NCBI RefSeq assembly: GCF_018332655.1
Contig: NZ_BOQL01000043.1
Coordinates: forward strand, 90,983-154,982
Source: Actinoplanes auranticolor
GTDB taxonomy: Bacteria > Actinomycetota > Actinomycetes > Mycobacteriales > Micromonosporaceae
Direction of reading: 5' to 3'
DNA: 64,000 nt
Positions 57,460 through 64,000 of the stretch are shown piece by piece. Made by a program: the position numbers and the translations under genes. The stretch's first letter is position 1. Every line of letters begins with the position of its first letter. Under the pieces are notes generated by a model. That model was not told where the DNA came from. It searched no databases and saw only the letters and a program-made list of their open reading frames with translations.

Positions 57460-58422
57460 GTGACTGCGCCTCGATCAGTTGGACCCACCGTCAACCACCA
57501 GGCGGTACTCAGCCCGCTGACGGACGCGGCGATCTTTCTCGTCGCAACTGTGCGTGCGGAGGGTGTCCCGGCGGTCCGCGACCTGCTCGAGGATCTGAGC
57601 GCCCTGCAGCGGGCGGTCGGCTTCCGGGTGCCCGCAGCGCAGCTGTCCTGCGTCGCCGGGATCGGCTCGCAGTTGTGGGACCGGCTCTTCGCCGGTCCCC
57701 GGCCGGCGCAGCTGCACCCGTTCCGGCAGTGGAAGGGCCCCCGGCACACCGCCCCGGCCACCCCCGGTGACCTGCTCTTCCACCTGCGGGCCGGGCAGGT
57801 CGACGTCTGCTTCGAGCTGGCCGCCAAGATCGGTGAGCGGCTGCGCGGCGCCGCTGACATCGTCGACGAGACCCACGGCTTCAAGTACTTCGACGAGCGG
57901 GACCTGCTGGGCTTCGTGGACGGCACGGAGAATCCGGTCGGCCCGGCCGCCTCCGCCGCGGTCCTGGTCGGCGACGAGGATCCGGCGTTCGCCGGCGGCA
58001 GCTACGTCATGGTGCAGAAGTACGTGCACGACATGGCGGCCTGGAACGAGCTGAGCGTCGAGCAGCAGGAGGCGGTGATCGGGCGGACCAAGCTCGACAA
58101 CATCGAGCTGGCCGACAAGCCGGCGAACTCGCACGTCGCGCTCAACACCGTCGAGGACCCGGACGGCAACGAGCTGAAGATCCTGCGGGACAACATGCCG
58201 TTCGGGTCGGTCGCGGCCGGTGAGTTCGGCACCTACTACATCGCGTACGCGGCCACCCCGGACGTGCCCGAGCTGATGCTGCGCCGGATGTTCCTCGGTG
58301 ACCCGTACGGCAGCCACGACCGCATCCTGGACTTCTCGACGGCCCGGACCGGCTCGCTGTTCTTCGCGCCGACCGGCGATTTCCTCGACGACCTGCCGCC
58401 CGCCCCGGGCGTACCGGGCTAG
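57460..58422 (+). CDS. DyP-type heme peroxidase
   Basis: The 320-residue enzyme shows the DyP fold: GFVDGTENP with the distal catalytic Asp near residue 152, the proximal heme His in NSHVALNTVED, and the distal Arg in LRDNMPFGS. No Tat signal is present, so it is cytoplasmic (B-type-like by length). It oxidises dyes, Mn or phenols with H2O2. No encapsulin gene or targeting tail was recognised. GTG at 57460 fits the leaderless promoter. Its stop shares a CTAG with the convergent coiled-coil gene. Confidence 0.93.
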   Translation: MTAPRSVGPTVNHQAVLSPLTDAAIFLVATVRAEGVPAVRDLLEDLSALQRAVGFRVPAAQLSCVAGIGSQLWDRLFAGPRPAQLHPFRQWKGPRHTAPATPGDLLFHLRAGQVDVCFELAAKIGERLRGAADIVDETHGFKYFDERDLLGFVDGTENPVGPAASAAVLVGDEDPAFAGGSYVMVQKYVHDMAAWNELSVEQQEAVIGRTKLDNIELADKPANSHVALNTVEDPDGNELKILRDNMPFGSVAAGEFGTYYIAYAATPDVPELMLRRMFLGDPYGSHDRILDFSTARTGSLFFAPTGDFLDDLPPAPGVPG

Positions 58423-59030
58423 CGGATCAGCCGGGCGGCCTTCGCGGTCTTGCGGGCTGCTGTGCGCCGCGCGGTCTGCGTGGCCTCGTCCGGCTTCTCC
58501 GGTGGCGGATCCGCCACCGGCGACCGCCGTGACGATCGGGCGGGCGCGGCGCCGTCGGCTGCCTTGCTGTCCGTGGTCCTGGTCTCGACCGGACGGGACG
58601 ACGGCACGGCGGGCGCACGTTCGGGGGCGGGCTCGAGCTCCTTGCCGGCAGCCGGCCGGGACGCGGACCGGTCCTTCTCCTTCTCCCGGCGGACCAGCTC
58701 GGCCAGCACTTCCTTGTCGTACCTGGCTTCGGCGAGGTCGGCCTTGGCCCGTGCCCGTCCGGCCTTCGCAACGGCCCTCCGGCGGTCCTTGGCCAGCTCG
58801 GCGCGGCGCTGCTCGGCGGCCTTCAGGCTCCGCTTGAGCCTTTTCGCCTCCTCGGTAGCCCGGCGCAGTGCTTGCTGCTGTTGCTCGGCCAGGCTCGTCA
58901 GGGTCTCGAGCTGCCGATCGATGTCGGTCACCGCGGCCTCGGCCGCGGTGGCGGCGGCACTCGCGGTGCCGGCCTTGTCGCGGCGGCGGTCCAGTGGTTG
59001 GGCGGTCGTGGTCACATCCATCACTCCCAT
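58419..59030 (-). CDS. coiled-coil, Lys/Arg/Ala-rich hypothetical protein
   Basis: The 203-residue protein is a long coiled coil from about residue 28 to 120 (AEAAVTDIDRQLETLTSLAE, AEEAKRLKRSLKAAEQRRAE, LVRREKEKDRSAS). A disordered Pro/Ser/Arg tail follows, ending KTAKAARLIR, which is histone-like in basicity. No enzymatic motif is seen. It may bind DNA or scaffold proteins. The start is uncertain: ATG at 59030, ATG at 59021 or GTG at 59015 (8 bases after GGGAG). I give the longest frame. Confidence 0.65.
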   Translation of the reverse strand: MGVMDVTTTAQPLDRRRDKAGTASAAATAAEAAVTDIDRQLETLTSLAEQQQQALRRATEEAKRLKRSLKAAEQRRAELAKDRRRAVAKAGRARAKADLAEARYDKEVLAELVRREKEKDRSASRPAAGKELEPAPERAPAVPSSRPVETRTTDSKAADGAAPARSSRRSPVADPPPEKPDEATQTARRTAARKTAKAARLIR

Positions 59031-59074
59031 CCGGTGTCACCCTTCGACGTACCCGAACGGGTGTCCGGCAACCA

Positions 59075-59746
59075 TCAGGCCGGGGCGTCCTCGACGGTGA
59101 CCGGCGCGTCGGCCTCGCGGGCGCGGCGCCGGCGGATGCGCCGCATGTGCAGCCAGACGTACGTGCCGACCGCGATCACCCCCACCCCGATCGCCCAGTA
59201 CAGGTATTTGTGCAGATGATTGATGATCTCGACCAGGTGGGTGCCGAGCAGGTACGACACCGTGCACCAGAAGCCCACCCAGAGCGCCGCACCGATCGCG
59301 TTGTAGATCAGGAACGTGCGCCAGGGCATCGCCGTGATGCCCGCGATGACGCCGTTGAGCTGGCGCAGGCCGTCGATGAAGCGGGCCACCACGACGATCC
59401 GGTTGCCCCGGCGGGCGAAGAACCTCTCCGCGCGTTCCAGGCGGGCCGGGGTGATGAAGATGTACTTGCCGAAGCGGTGCACGGCCTTGCGCCCACCGCG
59501 GACTCCGATCCAGTAGCCGACGTTGTCACCGAGCACGGCGGCGACGAAGGAGATGGCGGCGACGGCGAAGATGTCCAGCCGGCCCCAGCTGGAGTAGATC
59601 GCCGCGGCGACCATGATCGTCTGCCCGGGAGCGGGGACCCCGAAGCTCTCGACGCCGATCACACCAGCAATGGCCAGATAGCCCCACCGGTCCAGAATGG
59701 GAGCCACGCTGTGCAGGAAACTGGGCAGATCGTCGGCGGGGGGCAT
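59075..59746 (-). CDS. DedA-family membrane protein
   Basis: The 223-residue protein has about five helices and DedA/SNARE-associated motifs: GVESFGVPAPGQTIMVAAAI, GDNVGYWIGVRGGRKAVHRF, ERFFARRGNRIVVVARFIDG and NGVIAGITAMPWRTFLIYNA. The family includes UndP/C55-P flippases and undecaprenyl-phosphate recycling proteins, needed for wall synthesis and membrane potential. It has a basic C-terminus. An inverted repeat and two DnaA boxes lie upstream. Confidence 0.92.
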   Translation of the reverse strand: MPPADDLPSFLHSVAPILDRWGYLAIAGVIGVESFGVPAPGQTIMVAAAIYSSWGRLDIFAVAAISFVAAVLGDNVGYWIGVRGGRKAVHRFGKYIFITPARLERAERFFARRGNRIVVVARFIDGLRQLNGVIAGITAMPWRTFLIYNAIGAALWVGFWCTVSYLLGTHLVEIINHLHKYLYWAIGVGVIAVGTYVWLHMRRIRRRRAREADAPVTVEDAPA

Positions 59747-59747
59747 G

Positions 59748-59800
59748 GGTTGAGCGGTCTCCCGTCGTCGGCGTCGGGGCTTGCGGCCCCCGGCTCAACC
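59748..59800. promoter_or_regulatory. 8-bp inverted repeat around the DedA promoter
   Basis: GGTTGAGC (59748-59755) is complementary to GCTCAACC (59793-59800). The outer arm overlaps the minus-strand -10-like TACGGT (59798-59803) and the inner arm ends next to the ATG. GGGGC-TTGCG-GCCCC (59776-59790) forms a small hairpin between them. Confidence 0.45.
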
Positions 59801-59867
59801 GTATCCACCCGGGGGGATCACAAACCCGAGGGTGCCCCGGACGATGGTCGCACCGTGCTGTCCGGCC

Positions 59868-59887
59868 TGTGGACAACTTGTGGACAA
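59868..59887. promoter_or_regulatory. two tandem DnaA boxes
   Basis: TGTGGACAA occurs at 59868-59876 and 59879-59887, 11 bases apart. The complement TTGTCCACA is the high-GC actinomycete DnaA box. A weaker third copy (TGTGGA) starts at 59889. The site lies between the DedA promoter and the end of the phosphoesterase gene. Confidence 0.7.
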
Positions 59888-59895
59888 CTGTGGAT

Positions 59896-60267
59896 TCAGG
59901 CCGCCGGCTGGTCTTTGGTGAGGTGGGCCAGCCAGCTCGTGCCACCCGTGTGGATCAGCGCGTAGCGCCGGGCCGGGCCGCGGCCGTGCAGCGTGAAGAG
60001 CAGCCGGCGGTCGTTGCTGTCCTCCGGCTGCCACCAGCCGATATCCGCGATGAACTTGTGCTCGTCGGTGTAGGTGAGGTGGTCCAGGGCGTGGTCCGGC
60101 ACGGCGATGGCGAGCCGGTTGCGCGCCGGGTCGGTCGGCAGCCCGCGCGGCAGGGCCCAGGATCGCAGCACCCCGTCCTGCTCCAGGCGCAGGTCGAAGT
60201 GCGGCCGCGGCTTGCGGTGGTCGTGCAGGACGAAGGCCGGTTCGGTCACGGCCGGGGGCTCGTTCAT
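59896..60267 (-). CDS. stand-alone LigD 3'-phosphoesterase-type domain protein
   Basis: The 123-residue protein matches the DNA polymerase/ligase N-terminal (LigD PE) domain: FVLHDHRKPRPHFDLRLEQD, then GVLRSWALPRGLP and ALIHTGGTSWLAHLTK. The conserved His/Asp/Arg cluster of the phosphoesterase site (H, HFDLRLE) is present. In LigD this module trims 3'-phosphates or ribonucleotides during non-homologous end joining. Here it stands without ligase or Ku gene nearby. ATG at 60267 has GGAG directly in front, unusually close. It may act as a stand-alone repair enzyme. Confidence 0.82.
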   Translation of the reverse strand: MNEPPAVTEPAFVLHDHRKPRPHFDLRLEQDGVLRSWALPRGLPTDPARNRLAIAVPDHALDHLTYTDEHKFIADIGWWQPEDSNDRRLLFTLHGRGPARRYALIHTGGTSWLAHLTKDQPAA

Positions 60268-60339
60268 CTCCTGGCGATTGAACTACATCCCGCCGAGATC
60301 CGTTCCCCTCTTCGGGATGTCCCGGAGGAGGGCCAAGTC

Positions 60340-62250
60340 TTGTCTGGTTCGGTACGCGAAGCACTCGCTTCCCGTTTTGGTCGCCCGGCTCGGGAGCCGG
60401 AGGTCACGGCATCCGCGGATCCCGTGGTGACCGCGGAGCCCGTGGTGACCGCAGATCCGGAAGCGACCGCAGGCCCGGAAGCGACCGCAGAACCGGAAGC
60501 GACCGCAGAACCGGAAGCGACCGCGGCTCCCGAAGCGACCGCGGATCCGGAAGCGGCCGCGGTGACCGACGGCGAGACCCCGGCCGCGGCCCAGCGTGGC
60601 CGGCTGCGCACGATCGCGGGGCACGTCCTGACCGTGTCGGCCATCGTCCTGATCTTCGGCGCGCTGATCATGCCGAACATCCTCAGCCGGTTCGAGCGGC
60701 CCGGCACCTACCTGCGCCTGCCCATCGAGGGTTTCGTCGCCGTCGGCCTGGTCATCCTGCTGCCCGGGCGATGGAAGCGGATCGCCGCGGCTGTCCTGGG
60801 TGCGGGCCTCGCCGTGATCACCATCGAGAAGATCACCGACATGGGGTTCTACGCGATCCTGTCCCGGCCCTTCGACCCGGTGCTCGACTGGGTGCTCTTC
60901 GACGACGCCAAGGCGTTCCTCGCGGACTCGGCCGGCGAGGCCGGCGCGACCGGCGCGCTGATCGGCGTGATCGTGCTGATCATCGCGATCGTCGCCCTGA
61001 TGAGCCTGGCCGCCATGCGGATCACCCGAGTCGCCGCCCGGCACCGCCGGGCCACCTTCGGCACCGCCCTGACCGGTACGGCCGTCTGGGTGGTCCTGCT
61101 CGCCCTCGGCGTCCAGATCTTCGACGACATCCCGATCGCCGCCCGCAGCTCGGCGATGTACGTCTGGGACCGCGCCCACATGGTCAAGGGTGGCCTGAAC
61201 AACGAGAAGGAGTTCAACCGGCTCGCCGCCACCGACGCGTTCGCCGGAACGCCCACTGATCAGCTCCTCACCGGCCTGCGGGGCAAGGACGTCATGGTCT
61301 TCTTCGTGGAGAGCTACGGGCGCTCGGCCATCGAGGATCCGGCGCTCAACCCGGGCACGACGGAACTGCTGGCCGAGAGCACCGACACCCTGAAGAAGGC
61401 CGGCTATGTCTCCAGGAGCGGCTGGCTCGGCTCACCCACGGCCGGCGGCGGCAGCTGGCTGGCGCACTCCACCCTGCTGTCCGGGCTGTGGATCGACAAG
61501 CAGAACCGTTACCGCAACCTCACGTCGAGCAACCGGTTGACCCTGACCAGCGCTTTCAAGAAGGCCGGCTTCGACACCATGAGCGTCATGCCGGGCGCCA
61601 CGCGGGCCTGGCCCGAGGGCAACTTCTACGGCTACAACAAGGTCTACGACTCCCGCAACACCGGCTACCAGGGGCCGGCCTTCAGCTGGGCGCCCCAGCC
61701 GGACCAGTACACCCTGTCGTGGTTCGAGAAGAACGTGCACGGCCCGGACCACGATCCGCTGTTCGTCGAGATGCCGCTGGTCTCCAGCCACACGCCCTGG
61801 GCGCCGCTGCCGCAGTTCATCGACTGGGACGACGTCGGCGACGGCTCGGTCTACAAGCAGATCCATCAAGAGGGCAAGAAGGTCAAGCAGGTCTGGCGGG
61901 ACCCGGTGAAGTTGAAGCGCGAGTACTCCCGTTCGATTCAGTACACCCTCACCACCCTGGTCTCCTGGCTCGAGGTCTACGGCGACGAGGACACCGTGAT
62001 GGTCTTCCTCGGCGACCACCAACCGTCGGCCATGATCGTCGGCGACGGTGCCAGCCGGGACGTGCCGATCACCATCCTGGCCAAGGACCGGGCTGTCATG
62101 GCCAGGACGGCGGACTGGGGCTGGACCGACGGCGTCAAGCCGGACCCGAAGGCCCCGGTCTGGCGGATGGACGAATTCCGCGACCGGTTCCTGACCACCT
62201 TCGGCCCCTCGGGGGAGGTCAACCGGGGGCTCGCGCCGCCGCAGCGCTGA
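60340..62250 (+). CDS. LTA-synthase-like sulfatase-fold membrane protein
   Basis: The 636-residue protein starts at TTG 60340; GGAGGAGGG ends 7 bases upstream, which decides the start. A 75-residue Pro/Glu/Ala/Thr-rich region of six-residue (xPEATA) repeats is followed by about five transmembrane helices (HVLTVSAIVLIFGALIMPNI to ALTGTAVWVVLLALGVQIFD). The extracellular sulfatase-type domain follows (VMVFFVESYGRSAIEDP, GSPTAGGGSWLAHSTLLSGL with the candidate Thr nucleophile, MVFLGDHQPSAMIVG). This layout is that of phosphoglycerol transferases such as LtaS. The substrate in a non-LTA actinomycete is unclear; wall or glycolipid modification is likely. Confidence 0.85.
   Translation: MSGSVREALASRFGRPAREPEVTASADPVVTAEPVVTADPEATAGPEATAEPEATAEPEATAAPEATADPEAAAVTDGETPAAAQRGRLRTIAGHVLTVSAIVLIFGALIMPNILSRFERPGTYLRLPIEGFVAVGLVILLPGRWKRIAAAVLGAGLAVITIEKITDMGFYAILSRPFDPVLDWVLFDDAKAFLADSAGEAGATGALIGVIVLIIAIVALMSLAAMRITRVAARHRRATFGTALTGTAVWVVLLALGVQIFDDIPIAARSSAMYVWDRAHMVKGGLNNEKEFNRLAATDAFAGTPTDQLLTGLRGKDVMVFFVESYGRSAIEDPALNPGTTELLAESTDTLKKAGYVSRSGWLGSPTAGGGSWLAHSTLLSGLWIDKQNRYRNLTSSNRLTLTSAFKKAGFDTMSVMPGATRAWPEGNFYGYNKVYDSRNTGYQGPAFSWAPQPDQYTLSWFEKNVHGPDHDPLFVEMPLVSSHTPWAPLPQFIDWDDVGDGSVYKQIHQEGKKVKQVWRDPVKLKREYSRSIQYTLTTLVSWLEVYGDEDTVMVFLGDHQPSAMIVGDGASRDVPITILAKDRAVMARTADWGWTDGVKPDPKAPVWRMDEFRDRFLTTFGPSGEVNRGLAPPQR
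60423..60563 (+). repeat. 18-bp coding minisatellite (xPEATA)
   Basis: The region consists of tandem copies of an 18-base unit (core GAAGCGACCGCAGAACCG) that encodes six-residue steps. Several copies are nearly identical, which implies recent expansion or correction. Confidence 0.75.
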
Positions 62251-62334
62251 ACCGGTTTTGGGGTGTGATTGGAAATCGAGCGCCCTGGGTATCTAGGGGT
62301 CGGCGGAAAGGCCGCCGATGAACGGAGTCCCCCC

Positions 62335-62490
62335 ATGTTGATCCTCGGTCTCATCCTGCTCCTGCTGGGCATCTTCCTGAACGTTTCGATCCTGTACACG
62401 ATCGGCGCTGTTCTGCTGGTCGTGGGCGCCGTCCTGTGGATCCTGGGCGCCGTCGGCCGGCCGGTCGGTGGACGCAAGGTCTGGTTCTGA
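62335..62490 (+). CDS. DUF6131 small membrane protein
   Basis: The 51-residue protein starts MLILGLILLLLGIFLNVSIL and contains two hydrophobic segments (to GAVLWILGAVGRPV) with a short basic end GGRKVWF. It matches the small actinobacterial DUF6131 family of unknown role. ATG at 62335 is preceded by CGGAG. A strong terminator follows 18 bases after the stop, so it is a single-gene transcript. Confidence 0.85.
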   Translation: MLILGLILLLLGIFLNVSILYTIGAVLLVVGAVLWILGAVGRPVGGRKVWF

Positions 62491-62508
62491 TCCCTCCGCA
62501 GCATTGAC

Positions 62509-62538
62509 AAGAGCGCCCGCCGGAAGGCGGGCGCTCTT
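62509..62538. terminator. terminator after the DUF6131 gene
   Basis: AAGAGCGCCCGCC (62509-62521) pairs perfectly with GGCGGGCGCTCTT (62526-62538) around GGAA, and a T follows. It sits against the stop of the convergent GH13 gene and probably serves both. Confidence 0.88.
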
Positions 62539-63852
62539 TCATGCCTCCAGCACGGCCCAGCCGTTGGCGGGCAGGATCACCGCGGCGTCGGCCGACCCGG
62601 CCCGGCGCAATTCGGCGGTGCCATTCAAAATCGATTTCCCGTACGGCACCGGCAGCTCCGCAGCCGCCGCACCGACACTCAGGGCCACGATGACTTTCCG
62701 GCTCCCGTCGGCGGCCTCGTAGGCGAACTGCTCGTTGGTCAGGTGCACCGCCCTGGTCCGGGCGTGATGCAGCCAGGGGTGCCGGCGGCGCAACCCGATC
62801 AGCTCCTGGTGCAGGTGGTAGAGCGGCCACCCGTACGGCGCCAGGCCGGCCGGCTCGGCGGGGAAGGCGGGCCGGACCGCGTCGTCGCCGTGCTCGCGGT
62901 CCTCCTTGACGCCCTGGAAGCCCTGCTCGTCCCCGGCGTAGATCGACGGCGTGCCGCCCACGGTGCACAGCAGCGCGAGGGCGAGCGGCACGTGCCGCTC
63001 GTCGGTGAGCTTGCTGGCCAGCCGGGTCACGTCGTGGTTGCCGACGAAGGTCTGCGGCACGAAGCTGTCCAGGAACGTGTTGTGCCGTTCCAGGGTCCAG
63101 CTCAGCTCGAAGAAGTTGGCGGCGTTCAGCGCGCTCCAGATGGCCTTCCACAGCTCGTACTGGGTCACCGAGTCCATCGTGGACTTCTGTACGAACTCCG
63201 CGTAGTCGCCGTGGATGACCTCGCCCACCACGTACGCGGCGGGGAACTCGGCGCGCACCCGGGGCAGCACCGTCGCCCAGAATTCGGCCGGCACGCCGTA
63301 CGCCACGTCGAGCCGCCAGCCGTCGGCACCACGCCGCAGCCAATGGGTCATGACCTCGGTCACGTAGTCGGCGACGGCCGGTTCGGCGTGGTTCAGGGCG
63401 ACGAGGGCATCGTGGCCCTCGAAGTTGTCGTAGCCGGGCCCGCTCCCGCCCGCCGGCCAGGTGAGCCGGAACCAGGAGGCGGTCGGCGCGTCGCGGCCCT
63501 GCTCCAGCACGGCCTGGAACGCGGCGTGCCCGCGCCCGACGTGGTTGAACACCCCGTCGAGCAGCACCCGCAGACCGCGGTCGTGCGCGGCGGCGATCAG
63601 CGCGTCGAAGTCGGCGTCGGTGCCGAGGCGCGGATCGATCCGGAAGTGGTCGAGCGTGTCGTAGCCGTGGGACTCGGAGGCGAAGACCGGCCCGAGCAGG
63701 AGGCCGGAGGCGCCGAGCTCGACGGCGTAGTCCAGCCAGGCGGTGAGTCGTTGCAGTCGGCCGTTCTCGCGGCCCTCGGGATGGGCACCGACGAAGCCCA
63801 GCGGATAGACCTGCCACCACACCGCGTGTTCAACCCAGTCCGGCTCGCTCAC
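62539..63852 (-). CDS. GH13 alpha-amylase-family enzyme
   Basis: The 437-residue protein is a GH13 barrel: AVWWQVYPLGFVGAHPEG at the N-terminus, GLRVLLDGVFNHVG (region I), DGWRLDVAYGVP with the catalytic Asp (region II), AYVVGEVIHGDYAE with the catalytic Glu (region III) and TFVGNHDVTRLASK with the third Asp (region IV). No signal peptide is present, so it acts inside the cell on alpha-1,4-glucans or oligosaccharides (glycogen/maltodextrin). GTG at 63852 has GGGAG 7 bases upstream. It may work with the GH15 enzyme elsewhere in the window. Confidence 0.9.
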   Translation of the reverse strand: MSEPDWVEHAVWWQVYPLGFVGAHPEGRENGRLQRLTAWLDYAVELGASGLLLGPVFASESHGYDTLDHFRIDPRLGTDADFDALIAAAHDRGLRVLLDGVFNHVGRGHAAFQAVLEQGRDAPTASWFRLTWPAGGSGPGYDNFEGHDALVALNHAEPAVADYVTEVMTHWLRRGADGWRLDVAYGVPAEFWATVLPRVRAEFPAAYVVGEVIHGDYAEFVQKSTMDSVTQYELWKAIWSALNAANFFELSWTLERHNTFLDSFVPQTFVGNHDVTRLASKLTDERHVPLALALLCTVGGTPSIYAGDEQGFQGVKEDREHGDDAVRPAFPAEPAGLAPYGWPLYHLHQELIGLRRRHPWLHHARTRAVHLTNEQFAYEAADGSRKVIVALSVGAAAAELPVPYGKSILNGTAELRRAGSADAAVILPANGWAVLEA

Positions 63853-63886
63853 GACGTCACTCCCTCACGGGTCGAGGATACGCAGA

Positions 63887-63913
63887 AACGCCGGCCCGAA
63901 CCGGGCCGGCGTT
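63887..63913 (-). terminator. terminator of the sigma-factor gene
   Basis: AACGCCGGCCCG (63887-63898) pairs with CGGGCCGGCGTT (63902-63913) around a 3-base loop. On the minus strand the hairpin is followed by T residues, 15 bases after the stop of the sigma-factor gene. Confidence 0.82.
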
Positions 63914-63927
63914 CAGTCTGCGGTTGC

Positions 63928-64000
63928 TCAGATGGTCTCGCTGGCGAGCTGCGTGCGCAGCTTCGTCAGGGCCTTGGTGAGCAGGCGGCTGACGTGCATC
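63928..64000 (-). CDS. SigB/SigF/SigG-type sigma factor, C-terminal end (partial)
   Basis: Only the last 23 complete codons are in the window: MHVSRLLTKALTKLRTQLAS, then ETI and TGA. This is the end of region 4 of SigB/F/G-type sigma factors, where the QMHVSRLL helix recognises the -35 element. The rest of the gene lies beyond base 64000. These factors govern stress response and sporulation in actinomycetes. Confidence 0.78.
   Translation of the reverse strand, partial: MHVSRLLTKALTKLRTQLASETI

Noticed and set aside
59868..59895. Possible chromosomal origin oriC
   Set aside because: Only two good DnaA boxes are present, and dnaA, dnaN, gyrB or recF are not nearby. Actinomycete origins carry many more boxes.
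60423..60563. CRISPR-like or satellite repeat
   Set aside because: The 18-base units are coding, contiguous and without spacers.

Overview
The window is very GC-rich DNA with frequent GTG and TTG starts and strong third-position G/C. Gene content (Spo0M, a BTAD/NB-ARC regulator, a SigE-family sigma factor, an F420-reductase-like protein, a DyP peroxidase, many MFS/MMPL/TetR genes) points to a filamentous sporulating actinomycete. A member of the Micromonosporaceae such as Actinoplanes is the best guess, from gene style only. About 60 protein genes, two insertion sequences, one riboswitch and several operators and terminators can be supported. No rRNA, tRNA, CRISPR array or prophage was seen.

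Layout. 1-582 is the 3' end of an IS110-type transposase. 0.7-4.0 kb (minus strand) carries a DHA2 MFS exporter, a single-receiver response regulator, a MazG-like hydrolase, a DUF4180 gene and an excisionase-type HTH gene. 4.2-8.5 kb is a sensor kinase / NarL-type regulator / MMPL exporter unit. In it the kinase and the exporter promoters share a 16-bp dyad at exactly the same distance from an identical -10 box. 8.6-13.4 kb has a CsbD-like protein, a membrane GGDEF-EAL enzyme, a tandem crcB pair and a DUF4190/septum-formation membrane protein. 13.4-17.3 kb has a divergent SDR/HxlR pair and a GAF-GGDEF-EAL enzyme. 17.6-22.6 kb is a polyol-type operon: DeoR regulator, lipoprotein binding protein, two permeases and a zinc dehydrogenase. 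22.6-27.4 kb has a permease, a hypothetical gene, a secreted S33 peptidase and NAD kinase. 27.4-29.7 kb is a manganese operon: yybP-ykoY riboswitch, TMEM165-type exporter, cyclase-family protein and TPR protein. 29.8-36.3 kb has TPR, LPG-synthase-like, beta-propeller, SigE, Spo0M and GH15 genes. 36.4-42.7 kb contains two TetR modules with elaborate operators, an NDH-2 and a second DHA2 exporter. 42.8-48.8 kb encodes secreted and envelope proteins: LamG, GH18 chitinase, lipoprotein, membrane phosphatase and beta-propeller. 49.0-55.1 kb is a BTAD regulator facing a DrrAB-type ABC exporter, with an IS481-family element inserted exactly at their shared stop codons. 55.1-64.0 kb has an SDR/flavin monooxygenase operon, DyP peroxidase, coiled-coil protein, DedA protein, stand-alone LigD-type phosphoesterase, LTA-synthase-like protein, DUF6131 peptide, GH13 enzyme and the tail of a SigB/F-type sigma factor.

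The most informative signals are regulatory. At least twelve genes have a TANNNT -10 box placed 6-8 bases before the start codon, which predicts leaderless transcripts. Other clear sites are the twin operators of the two-component/MMPL unit, a triple GGAGC-N4-GCTCC operator, a TACGG array repeated every 10 bp, and the intact riboswitch. The IS481 insertion is also notable: its 6-bp target duplication preserves both neighbours' stop codons and supplies the transposase's own stop.
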